Part shown: positions 1 to 4,965 of the stretch, piece by piece
Numbering within the stretch: the stretch's first letter is position 1
Layout of the letters: every line of letters begins with the position of its first letter
Assembly (NCBI GenBank): GCA_946613705.1
Contig: CAMOFU010000096.1
Location: 1 to 8,359, forward strand
Source: an uncultured Clostridia bacterium
Lineage (GTDB): Bacteria; Bacillota; Clostridia; Oscillospirales; Ruminococcaceae
Direction of reading: 5' to 3'
DNA length: 8,359 bases
Notes under the pieces: generated by a model
What the model was told of the DNA's origin: nothing
Database searches by the model: none
The model's input: only the letters and a program-made list of their open reading frames with translations
Position numbers and translations under genes: made by a program

Positions 1-85
1 TGGTGCGGCAAACGGGACTTGAACCCGTACGTCGAAGACACACGCCCCTCAAACGTGCCTGTCTGCCTATTCCAGCACTGCCGCA
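1..85 (-). tRNA. tRNA-Leu, anticodon GAG
   Basis: Read on the minus strand, this folds as a complete class II tRNA. The 7-bp acceptor stem pairs TGCGGCA (85-79) with TGCCGCA, followed by discriminator A and an encoded CCA (3-1). The anticodon stem is CACGT/GCGTG with loop TTGAGGG, giving anticodon GAG (plus-strand positions 48-50), which reads CUC/CUU leucine codons. The long variable arm forms a 4-bp stem, TGTC/GACG, around TTC, as expected for tRNA-Leu. The T arm is ACGGG-TTCAAGT-CCCGT. The 3' end falls at the window edge, so any further tRNAs downstream are not visible. Identity is seen directly in the folding. Confidence 0.96.
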
Positions 86-97
86 TTCGACTTTAAT

Positions 98-126
98 ATT
101 ATATCATAACTGCTCCTGTTCGTCAA
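98..126 (-). promoter_or_regulatory. Promoter of the tRNA-Leu gene
   Basis: On the minus strand, TTGACG (126-121) and TATAAT (103-98) are separated by exactly 17 bp. The predicted start is near 91, about six bases before the mature tRNA 5' end at 85. This is a near-perfect housekeeping sigma-A promoter, and its position suits a stable-RNA gene. Confidence 0.88.
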
Positions 127-390
127 GTGCAGGTATGGGTTTTTTACAAATTATTCATAAATCCATTTTCCCATCTTCCATCCGCTCTTTTTTTCTGCTG
201 CATTTTGACTCTTTCAAAAAGCGCCTTCTCTCCCCTGCCATGCGTTTTCATCGGTTTTGATTTTCAAGCGATGCCTGAGATCACAGCTTTGTGCTTTGCA
301 ATGCTTTTTTCTGCACTCTTATTTTATAAAATATTGTTGCTTCATCAAGCATTATAACGAATCTGAAAAGCAGCTCTGTTTTTTCTTCTG
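127..390. other. AT-rich spacer with no supported gene
   Basis: This stretch separates the divergent tRNA and DUF378 units. Short open frames cross it on both strands, but none has a convincing ribosome binding site or a protein-like composition. It is rich in T runs and holds a 12-base palindrome, ATTTTATAAAAT (321-332). A minus-strand TATAAT (356-351) has no matching -35 element. I see no terminator, RNA gene or repeat that I can support. Confidence 0.6.
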
Positions 391-419
391 TGAATATTAT
401 TCTCCGCTTCGGGTATAAT
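391..419 (+). promoter_or_regulatory. Probable promoter of the DUF378 gene
   Basis: A perfect -10 hexamer TATAAT (414-419) lies 62 bp before the ATG at 482. The best -35 at 17-bp spacing is the weak TGAATA (391-396), so this promoter may be weak or need an activator. With a start near 426, the leader would open with a short hairpin at 428-451, in which AAGGCCG pairs with CGGCTTT. The -10 is seen in the sequence; the promoter call is an inference. Confidence 0.55.
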
Positions 420-481
420 ATGCTCGTAAGGCCGTTGTGAGCGGCGGCTTTAATATGCATGAATCGAAAGGAGAAGATGTT

Positions 482-688
482 ATGCTCGATAAGATAGCAT
501 TGTTCCTGCTTATTGTCGGCGGTGTCAACTGGGGACTGGTAGGGCTGTTTGAGTTCGACCTTGTTTCGTTCATCTTCGGCGGCCAGACAGCCGTACTCAG
601 CAGGCTGGTGTATGTGCTGGTGGCTGTTTCGGCGATCTGGTGCATCTCGCTTTTCTTCAAGGAAAACGAAATGGTCGAGGCAAGCTGA
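482..688 (+). CDS. DUF378 family small membrane protein (YuzA-like)
   Basis: A 68-residue integral membrane protein. It has two hydrophobic helices, about residues 4-23 and 40-58, and a short charged C-terminal tail. The segment GGVNWGLVG (residues 13-21) in the first helix is the signature of the DUF378 family, widespread small proteins whose function is not established. I chose ATG 482 over an in-frame ATG at 437 because AAAGGAG (467-473) lies 8 bases before it and the family begins close to the first helix. The gene appears to be monocistronic: a structured inverted-repeat element starts 15 bases after the stop. Its Shine-Dalgarno region (466-474) is perfectly complementary to nine bases of the candidate small RNA at 1173-1181. 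Confidence 0.88.
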   Translation: MLDKIALFLLIVGGVNWGLVGLFEFDLVSFIFGGQTAVLSRLVYVLVAVSAIWCISLFFKENEMVEAS

Positions 689-703
689 CAAAGTCAAACA
701 CTT

Positions 704-904
704 TTCCGGCAAAATGAAAGGGAGCTGACCGCAGACCGAGAGCTTCGGTCTGTGCGGAATGACCGTGGACCACGGGTTTGCAGCGGACAGCCGTGCGCGG
801 CGGCGAATGTCGGGCAGAGAACGAAGAGCAACAGTACGGCCTCTTCACGGATGCAGGGCAGCGGCAGCCGACGCAGAGTCGGCTTCCGTTTCATTTTGCC
901 GGAA
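704..904. repeat. Structured element closed by a 22-bp inverted repeat
   Basis: The arms TTCCGGCAAAATGAAA (704-719) and TTTCATTTTGCCGGAA (889-904) are perfect reverse complements over 16 bp. The stem continues for six more pairs (720-725 with 882-887, one G·U) after a one-base bulge at 888. The GC-rich interior holds several further hairpins: 729-757 (11 bp in two parts), 763-775 (CCGTG/CACGG), 790-801 (GCCG/CGGC), 823-846 (GAAGAG/CTCTTC) and 867-883 (GCCGAC/GTCGGC, competing with the outer stem). No credible protein is encoded on either strand. It could be a structured noncoding RNA, an mRNA 3' end structure for the DUF378 gene, or a MITE-like dispersed element with terminal inverted repeats. 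I do not recognise a named RNA family. The structure is seen; its role is unknown. Confidence 0.75.
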
Positions 905-905
905 G

Positions 906-922
906 CGGGCACTTTTTGCCCG
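906..922. other. Hairpin next to the inverted-repeat element
   Basis: CGGGCA and TGCCCG form a 6-bp stem around the loop CTTTT, one base after the large inverted repeat. It resembles the stem of a terminator, but no T tract follows on either strand, so I do not call it one. It may be part of the same structured element. Confidence 0.6.
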
Positions 923-1089
923 TACATATTATGTGATTTTCGTCCTATTTTCGTTTGGCAAACTAAAGGCTCTCATATCTGCGCCGATATACAGCAAGAC
1001 AAATGGGACAATTTGTATATAAAGGTCAATTGATATTTGTACATTGCGACGAAAAAGTTTCGTGACTTCAAAAAATCGCTTTTCACTTC
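923..1089. other. AT-rich spacer upstream of the iron locus
   Basis: No gene is supported here. Open frames running in from the repeat element end without protein-like features. A small hairpin, ACGAAA/TTTCGT, lies at 1049-1063. I found no convincing promoter between the repeat element and the strong promoter at 1090. Confidence 0.5.
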
Positions 1090-1118
1090 TTGACAATTCT
1101 GTGATAAACCATTATAAT
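1090..1118 (+). promoter_or_regulatory. Consensus sigma-A promoter P1 (candidate small RNA)
   Basis: TTGACA (1090-1095) and TATAAT (1113-1118) are both perfect hexamers with a 17-bp spacer, the best promoter in the window. The predicted start, near 1125, falls one base before a stable hairpin at 1126-1162. An intrinsic terminator follows at 1217-1246, so most transcripts should end before feoAB. That is why I assign this promoter to a short RNA rather than to the operon. Confidence 0.9.
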
Positions 1119-1133
1119 TATAAATGATGTTAG

Positions 1134-1148
1134 TGATAACAATTATTT
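1134..1148 (+). promoter_or_regulatory. Weak Fur-like dyad just after P1 start
   Basis: TGATAAC-A-ATTATTT matches the 7-1-7 Fur box TGATAAT-N-ATTATCA at 11 of 14 positions and covers about +10 to +24 of the P1 transcript, where bound Fur could block transcription. However, the same bases form the 5' hairpin of the candidate small RNA, so the symmetry may belong to the RNA fold rather than to an operator. Confidence 0.33.
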
Positions 1149-1216
1149 GTTAGATCAACATCCGTTTTGTTGTCTCCTTTCTTTTGTTCTACACATAGTT
1201 TTTTTCATTTGCTTTC

Positions 1217-1246
1217 GCAGGGCACCGTTTGTCCTGCTATTTTTTT
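1217..1246 (+). terminator. Intrinsic terminator of the P1 transcript
   Basis: GCAGGGCA (1217-1224) pairs with TGTCCTGC (1230-1237) in an 8-bp stem with one G·U pair and a 5-base loop. TATTTTTTT follows at once (1238-1246). It lies about 60 bp before the -35 of the next promoter, so it separates P1 from the feoAB unit. Confidence 0.88.
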
Positions 1247-1264
1247 GTCCAAAATCGGGTGTGT

Positions 1265-1278
1265 GTCACAATTGTGTC
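1265..1278. promoter_or_regulatory. Palindrome upstream of the feoAB promoter
   Basis: CACAATTGTG (1267-1276) is a perfect 10-base palindrome, with a further complementary pair (1265/1278) outside one mismatch. Its centre lies about 69 bp before the predicted start of P2, where an activator could bind. No regulator can be named. Chance occurrence in AT-rich DNA is possible. Confidence 0.3.
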
Positions 1279-1305
1279 CAAATGTTCAAAAAGCTCCAAA
1301 CAGAC

Positions 1306-1334
1306 TTTACAAAACCGATCGGCTGTGATATAAT
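1306..1334 (+). promoter_or_regulatory. Promoter P2 of the feoAB operon
   Basis: TTTACA (1306-1311) and TATAAT (1329-1334) are separated by 17 bp, and TG at 1326-1327 makes an extended -10 element. The predicted start is near 1341, giving a leader of about 105 nt before the feoAB ATG. A DtxR-like dyad overlaps the start site, as expected for a repressed iron-uptake promoter. Confidence 0.85.
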
Positions 1335-1339
1335 GCTTA

Positions 1340-1358
1340 TTAGGCAATGCTAACCGAA
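1340..1358 (+). promoter_or_regulatory. DtxR/IdeR-like operator at the P2 start site
   Basis: TTAGGCAATGCTAACCGAA agrees with the DtxR/IdeR consensus TTAGGTTAGCCTAACCTAA at 14 of 19 positions, including TTAGG and CTAACC as the two half-site cores. It begins at the predicted transcription start of P2, a position where an Fe(II)-loaded DtxR-family repressor would block initiation. Iron-dependent repression of feo genes by DtxR- or Fur-family proteins is established in other bacteria. No regulator gene is in the window, so the binding protein is inferred. Confidence 0.55.
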
Positions 1359-1359
1359 A

Positions 1360-1412
1360 GTACAGGCAGCCTAACAGCACAGCTGACTGCCTGAATGCCT
1401 GTACCGAGGCAG
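1360..1412 (+). promoter_or_regulatory. feoAB leader with mutually exclusive stems
   Basis: Four complementary segments lie in the leader: A, CAGGCAG (1363-1369); B, CTGCCTG (1387-1393); C, TGCCTGTAC (1396-1404); D, AGGCAG (1407-1412). A can pair with C in a 9-bp stem (1360-1368 with 1396-1404) or with B in a 7-bp stem. D can pair with B (6 bp) or C (5 bp). Not all of these can form at once, which is the arrangement of a switching leader. No T tract follows and the ribosome binding site (1432-1437) is not obviously included, so a mechanism is not evident. I cannot match it to a named riboswitch class. Confidence 0.4.
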
Positions 1413-1445
1413 CAGGGACTAAAAATTGTAAAGAGGTAAAAACAT

Positions 1446-3791
1446 ATGACGCTCGAAGAGCTTGAGATCGGACATTCTGCGAGAATAACTGCTGTTGGCG
1501 GCGAAGGCGCTCTGCGGCAGCATTTTCTTGATATGGGTATGATACAGGGTACAGAGGTGACACTCGTGAAGCTTGCCCCTCTCGGTGACCCGATGGAGCT
1601 GCGGCTGCACGGCTATGAGCTGACGCTGCGGCGTGAGGACGCACGAAAAATAGAAGCCGAACCGATAGACGAGGCAAGAACTGAGCCGAAACGCAGCAAA
1701 AAGAACAAACCCGTCGCTCACCCCGGACTTGGCGAGAGCGGCATCTTTCATGCCAAAGACGACGGCGACCCGCTGCCCGACGATACGGTGCTGAGATTTG
1801 CGCTTGTCGGCAATCAGAACAGCGGAAAGACGACACTTTTCAACCGCCTTACAGGTGCGAACCGTCACGTCGGCAATTTTCCCGGGGTGACTGTTGACCG
1901 AAAGGACGGCCCGATCAAGGGCAGAAAAAACACGATCGTTACCGACCTTCCCGGGATATATTCGATGTCGCCGTATTCAAGCGAGGAGATAGTCTCCCGC
2001 AGCTTTGTGCTGGACGAGAAGCCGCACGCGATCATCAACATCGTCGATGTGACGAATATCGACCGCAACCTTTACCTTACCATGCAGCTGCTCGAGATGA
2101 ACATACCGATGGTGATAGCGCTGAATATGATGGACGAGTTCAACTCCAACGGCGGGAGCGTGGATATCAATGCTATGGAGCTGATGCTCGGCGTGCCCGT
2201 GGTACCGATCTCGGCGGCCAAGAACGAGGGCATTGAGGAGTTGATCGAGCACGCAGTACACGTTGCCCACTATCAGGAGCGCCCCGTGCGGCAGGACTTC
2301 TGCGGGAAGGACAAGGACGGCGGCGCAGTTCACCGCTGCCTGCACGCGATCGCGCATCTGATCGAGGATCATGCCGAGGAGGCGGGACTGCCGCTCAGGT
2401 TCGCGGCGAGCAAGGCTGCCGAAAACGACGAGCTTGTGCTGAAAAAGCTGGGGCTCGAAGGAAATGAGGTCGAAACGATCGAGCATATCGCGCTGCAAAT
2501 GGAACGTGAGCGCGGGCTTGACCGTGCGGCTGCCATCGCGGATATGCGGTATAAATACATAATCTCCGTCTGCCGCGAAACGGTCGTGAAGCCGCGTGAG
2601 AGCCGTGAGCATATCCGCAGCGGAAAGATCGACAGAGTGCTGACGGGGCGGTTCACAGCTATACCGATGTTCATACTGATAATGGCAGCGGTGTTCTTCC
2701 TGACCTTCAACGTTATCGGTGCGGGGCTGCAAAGCCTGCTCGAAACGGGTGTTGAGGCGCTTACGAGCACGGTCGATGAGGCGCTTTCAAGGGCGGAGAT
2801 ACACGAGGTGCTGCACAGCCTGATAATCGACGGGATATTTGCGGGCGTTGGCAGCGTGCTGAGCTTTTTGCCGATAATCGTAACGCTGTTCTTCTTTCTT
2901 TCGCTGCTGGAGGACAGCGGGTATATCGCGCGCGTTGCGTTCTTTATGGATAAGCTGCTGAGACGGCTCGGGCTCTCGGGGCGGAGCATCGTGCCTATGC
3001 TCATCGGCTTCGGCTGCACAGTGCCCGCAGTAATGGCGACACGCACGCTTCCGAGTGACCGCGACCGCAAGATGACGATACTTCTGACACCGTTCATGAG
3101 CTGCACGGCAAAGCTGCCTATCTATGCATTTTTTGTTAATGCGTTCTTCCCCGAGAAAAAGGCGCTCATCATGATCGGGCTTTATCTGCTCGGGATACTG
3201 ACGGGTATCTTCGCGGCATTTTTGTACAAGGGCACGCTTTTCAAGGGCGAGCCTGTGCCGTTCGTAATGGAGCTGCCAAACTACCGTCTGCCTGCGGCGA
3301 AGAATGTGCTGAGGCTGCTGTGGGACAAGGCGAAGGACTTTCTTACCCGCGCATTTTCCGTCATACTCATCGCATCTATGGCGGTGTGGCTGTTGAAGAG
3401 CTTTGATTTCTCATTCAATATGGTGTCCAATTCTCAGGACAGTATGCTTGCGATAATCGCAGGGGGCATAGCGCCGATCCTCATACCGCTCGGGTTGGGA
3501 GAGTGGAGGATAACGACTGCTCTCATCACGGGCTTTATGGCAAAGGAGAACGTAGTCTCGGTGCTCAACGTGCTCTACCCCGGGGACGTTACCGCATCTG
3601 TTTCGGTGCTCGGGGCTATGTCACTGCTCGTGTTCTCGCTGCTGTATACTCCCTGCGTGGCTGCTATCGCATCGGTAAAGCGTGAAATGGGCGGCAAGTG
3701 GGCGCTGGCGACAGTGCTCTGGCAGTGCGGCATCGCATGGGTGATGGCGCTGATAGTAAGGCTTATAGGTATGGCATTGGGGGCAGCGTAA
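1446..3791 (+). CDS. feoB: FeoA-FeoB fusion, ferrous iron transporter
   Basis: Takes up Fe(II) across the cytoplasmic membrane, with transport coupled to a GTPase domain. Residues 1-73 form a FeoA-type SH3-like domain. A charged linker (74-115) leads to the FeoB G domain: G1 GNQNSGKT (122-129), G2 region GNFPGVTV (143-150), G3 DLPG (167-170), G4 NMMD (227-230) and G5 SAAK (256-259). A helical regulatory segment follows to about 395, then roughly 8-10 membrane segments (401-778). These carry the two gate motifs, with conserved cysteines in GFGCTVPA (521-528) and TPFMSCTAK (548-556), plus Cys737 in YTPC. FeoB is usually a separate protein with a free FeoA of about 75 residues; fused forms are known in some anaerobes. 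The start is supported by AGAGGT (1432-1437), 8 bases before ATG. Expression is probably controlled by P2 and its DtxR-like site. Confidence 0.97.
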   Translation: MTLEELEIGHSARITAVGGEGALRQHFLDMGMIQGTEVTLVKLAPLGDPMELRLHGYELTLRREDARKIEAEPIDEARTEPKRSKKNKPVAHPGLGESGIFHAKDDGDPLPDDTVLRFALVGNQNSGKTTLFNRLTGANRHVGNFPGVTVDRKDGPIKGRKNTIVTDLPGIYSMSPYSSEEIVSRSFVLDEKPHAIINIVDVTNIDRNLYLTMQLLEMNIPMVIALNMMDEFNSNGGSVDINAMELMLGVPVVPISAAKNEGIEELIEHAVHVAHYQERPVRQDFCGKDKDGGAVHRCLHAIAHLIEDHAEEAGLPLRFAASKAAENDELVLKKLGLEGNEVETIEHIALQMERERGLDRAAAIADMRYKYIISVCRETVVKPRESREHIRSGKIDRVLTGRFTAIPMFILIMAAVFFLTFNVIGAGLQSLLETGVEALTSTVDEALSRAEIHEVLHSLIIDGIFAGVGSVLSFLPIIVTLFFFLSLLEDSGYIARVAFFMDKLLRRLGLSGRSIVPMLIGFGCTVPAVMATRTLPSDRDRKMTILLTPFMSCTAKLPIYAFFVNAFFPEKKALIMIGLYLLGILTGIFAAFLYKGTLFKGEPVPFVMELPNYRLPAAKNVLRLLWDKAKDFLTRAFSVILIASMAVWLLKSFDFSFNMVSNSQDSMLAIIAGGIAPILIPLGLGEWRITTALITGFMAKENVVSVLNVLYPGDVTASVSVLGAMSLLVFSLLYTPCVAAIASVKREMGGKWALATVLWQCGIAWVMALIVRLIGMALGAA

Positions 3792-3956
3792 ATGAATATC
3801 GGAGATATCATTATAATAGTATTGCTCGCGGCTGCGGCGGCATTCGCACTGAGGACGGTCATCAGGCGGCGGCGGAGCGGCGGCTGCGGGTGCGGCTGTG
3901 AGGGCTGCACGGCGGGCTGTGATAAAAGGACCGCAGGGAAGAAGAAAGAGCAATAG
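3792..3956 (+). CDS. FeoB-associated Cys-rich membrane protein
   Basis: A 54-residue protein whose ATG directly follows the feoAB stop (TAAATG), so translation is probably coupled. It has one N-terminal membrane helix (about residues 5-20, IIIIVLLAAAAFAL), then the basic stretch RTVIRRRR, which by the positive-inside rule places the C-terminus in the cytosol. A cysteine cluster follows, CGCGCEGCTAGC, with Cys32, 34, 36, 39 and 43, and the tail is rich in lysine. This layout and position are those of the small FeoB-associated Cys-rich proteins found beside clostridial feoB. The family's biochemical role is not settled; holding or passing Fe(II) near the FeoB pore is a reasonable inference. A weak GGGGGCAG before the start serves as ribosome binding site. 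Confidence 0.9.
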   Translation: MNIGDIIIIVLLAAAAAFALRTVIRRRRSGGCGCGCEGCTAGCDKRTAGKKKEQ

Positions 3957-3968
3957 ATCGGAGGATAT

Positions 3969-4871
3969 ATGCACGATATATGGAATCCGTGGCACGGCTG
4001 CGTGCGCAAAAGCGAGGGGTGCGACCACTGCTATATGTATTTTCTCGACTCGCTGAGAGGCGCGGACGGGAGCTGCATCTACCGCACCAAGGCGGGCTTC
4101 GGCTACCCGCTGCAAAAGGACCGCAGCGGCGCATATAAGATAAAGAGCGGCGAGATGCTGCGGGTATGCATGACCTCGGACTTCTTTCTTGAGGAGGCTG
4201 ACGAGTGGCGGGACGAGGCATGGGACATCATGCGGGAGCGGAGCGATGTGATATTCTTTCTGCTTACCAAGCGTCCCGAACGCGCTGCGGAGCATCTGCC
4301 CGCAGACTGGGGCAGCGGCTGGGAGAACATCTTCATGAATGTTACCGCCGAAAACCAGCGCCGTGCCGACGAGCGGATACCGATCCTTCTCGGACTGCCG
4401 TTCAAGCACAAGGGAGTTATGTGTGCGCCGTTCATCGGGCGGGTGAGCATCGGAAAGTATCTCAAATCAGGTCAGATAGAGCAGGTGCTCTGCGACGGCG
4501 AGAACTACGACGGTGCCCGCCCGCTCGATTTTGAGTGGGTAAAGCTGCTGCGGCAGGAATGTGTTGACAATAACGTCAGATTCGTTTTCTGCGGCACGGG
4601 CAGGCGCTTCATCAAGGACGGTCGGCTCTACAAGATAGAGGGCAGCGGTCTGCAAAGCAGGCAGGCATTCAGGTCGGGCATGAGCTTTGAGGGACGAAAG
4701 CCCGAGTTCAGGCTGACCGACCGCTTCGGTGTACCGATACCGAAGGAGCTGCTCTACAAGCCGTTTTTCCGTGAAAGATGCCTCGGCTGCGGTATGCGTC
4801 CGATCTGCAACGGCTGCTCCGATTGCGGAAAATGCGAAAGCAGCGGTGACGAGCTGCACAATATCGAGTGA
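3969..4871 (+). CDS. DUF5131 (phage Gp37/Gp68) family protein with Cys clusters
   Basis: 300 residues. The N-terminus WNPWHGC...GCDHCY places Cys11, Cys18 and Cys21 in the CX6CX2C pattern typical of this family. It is followed by the conserved VCMTSDFF (66-73), LLTKRPER (98-105), NVTAENQRRADERIP (124-138) and CDGENYDGARPL (175-186) segments, so the whole family domain is present. The family is often described as radical-SAM-like, but its reaction is not known. Unusually, the C-terminus has six more cysteines (271, 274, 280, 283, 286, 289; CX2CX5CX2CX2CX2C), suggesting an additional metal or Fe-S site. The gene starts 12 bases after the Cys-rich protein, with GGAGG (3960-3964), and is probably cotranscribed with feoAB. 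A redox or Fe-S enzyme fits that setting, but a link to iron uptake is inferred only from position. The usual partner of some family members, TcmP, is not in the window. Confidence 0.85.
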   Translation: MHDIWNPWHGCVRKSEGCDHCYMYFLDSLRGADGSCIYRTKAGFGYPLQKDRSGAYKIKSGEMLRVCMTSDFFLEEADEWRDEAWDIMRERSDVIFFLLTKRPERAAEHLPADWGSGWENIFMNVTAENQRRADERIPILLGLPFKHKGVMCAPFIGRVSIGKYLKSGQIEQVLCDGENYDGARPLDFEWVKLLRQECVDNNVRFVFCGTGRRFIKDGRLYKIEGSGLQSRQAFRSGMSFEGRKPEFRLTDRFGVPIPKELLYKPFFRERCLGCGMRPICNGCSDCGKCESSGDELHNIE

Positions 4872-4908
4872 TCGGATTTGTGCATACTGCCGAATTTTTG
4901 TTTTTACC

Positions 4909-4936
4909 GTAACCGAAACGCTGTTTTTCAGTCTAA
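4909..4936 (+). promoter_or_regulatory. Candidate ECF-sigma promoter of the sigma-sensor unit
   Basis: GTAACC (4909-4914) and GTCTAA (4931-4936) are separated by 16 bp, with a T run in the spacer. This resembles extracytoplasmic-function promoters, which combine an AAC-containing -35 with a CGT- or GTC-type -10. No sigma-A promoter is evident in the gap after the DUF5131 gene. The predicted start, near 4943, lies just before the ribosome binding site of the acidic ORF. Since ECF sigma factors commonly transcribe their own genes, this may be an autoregulatory promoter for the sigma gene downstream. Confidence 0.5.
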
Positions 4937-4951
4937 GCTACAGAAACAGCG
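4919..4951. repeat. Inverted repeat over the ECF promoter region
   Basis: CGCTGTTT (4919-4926) and AAACAGCG (4944-4951) are perfect reverse complements separated by 17 bases. The dyad spans the promoter spacer, the -10 and the start site, and touches the ribosome binding site GAAGGGA (4951-4957). It could be an operator, or an RNA hairpin if transcription reads through from the feo operon. No T tract follows, so it is not an intrinsic terminator. Confidence 0.55.
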
Positions 4952-4965
4952 AAGGGACTGATGAT

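Larger units (their letters stand above)
1125..1247 (+). ncRNA. Candidate small regulatory RNA upstream of feoAB
   Basis: A consensus promoter and a strong terminator delimit a transcript of about 120 nt with no credible ORF. Three parts can be seen. The first is a 5' hairpin (1126-1162) with pairs GATGT/ACATC, TGAT/ATCA and AACAA/TTGTT around the loop TTAT, 14 pairs with two small bulges. The second is an unpaired, pyrimidine-rich middle (1163-1216) containing TCTCCTTTC, an anti-Shine-Dalgarno sequence. The third is the terminator hairpin with its U tract. This layout is typical of trans-acting bacterial small RNAs; C-rich stretches that pair with ribosome binding sites are known from the Fur-controlled FsrA of Bacillus subtilis. 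I see no evidence of homology to FsrA. Alternatively, the transcript could be a terminated leader of feoAB. The architecture is seen; expression and targets are inferred. Confidence 0.62.

Noticed and set aside
437..481. In-frame upstream start for the DUF378 gene at 437
   Set aside because: It has no ribosome binding site, while ATG 482 has AAAGGAG at ideal distance and gives the normal family length.
906..922. Hairpin CGGGCA/TGCCCG as an intrinsic terminator
   Set aside because: No T tract follows on either strand; the T run is in the loop.
694..1033. Open frames on both strands across the inverted-repeat element (for example 752-1033 plus and 694-927 minus)
   Set aside because: They arise from the GC-rich hairpin DNA, have Arg/Ser-rich or low-complexity composition, lack ribosome binding sites and run into AT-rich spacer.
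1147..1353. 68-aa plus-strand ORF overlapping the small RNA and P2
   Set aside because: It crosses the terminator and the next promoter, has a Phe/Cys-rich composition from T-rich DNA and lacks a ribosome binding site.
1977..2732. Long minus-strand open frames across feoAB (also 2369-3106 and 3621-4409)
   Set aside because: They are antisense shadows of strongly conserved plus-strand coding sequence, with no start signals of their own.
4729..4965. Upstream extension of the 45-aa ORF
   Set aside because: It lies inside the DUF5131 gene in another frame, without a ribosome binding site; the composition changes at the internal start 4966.
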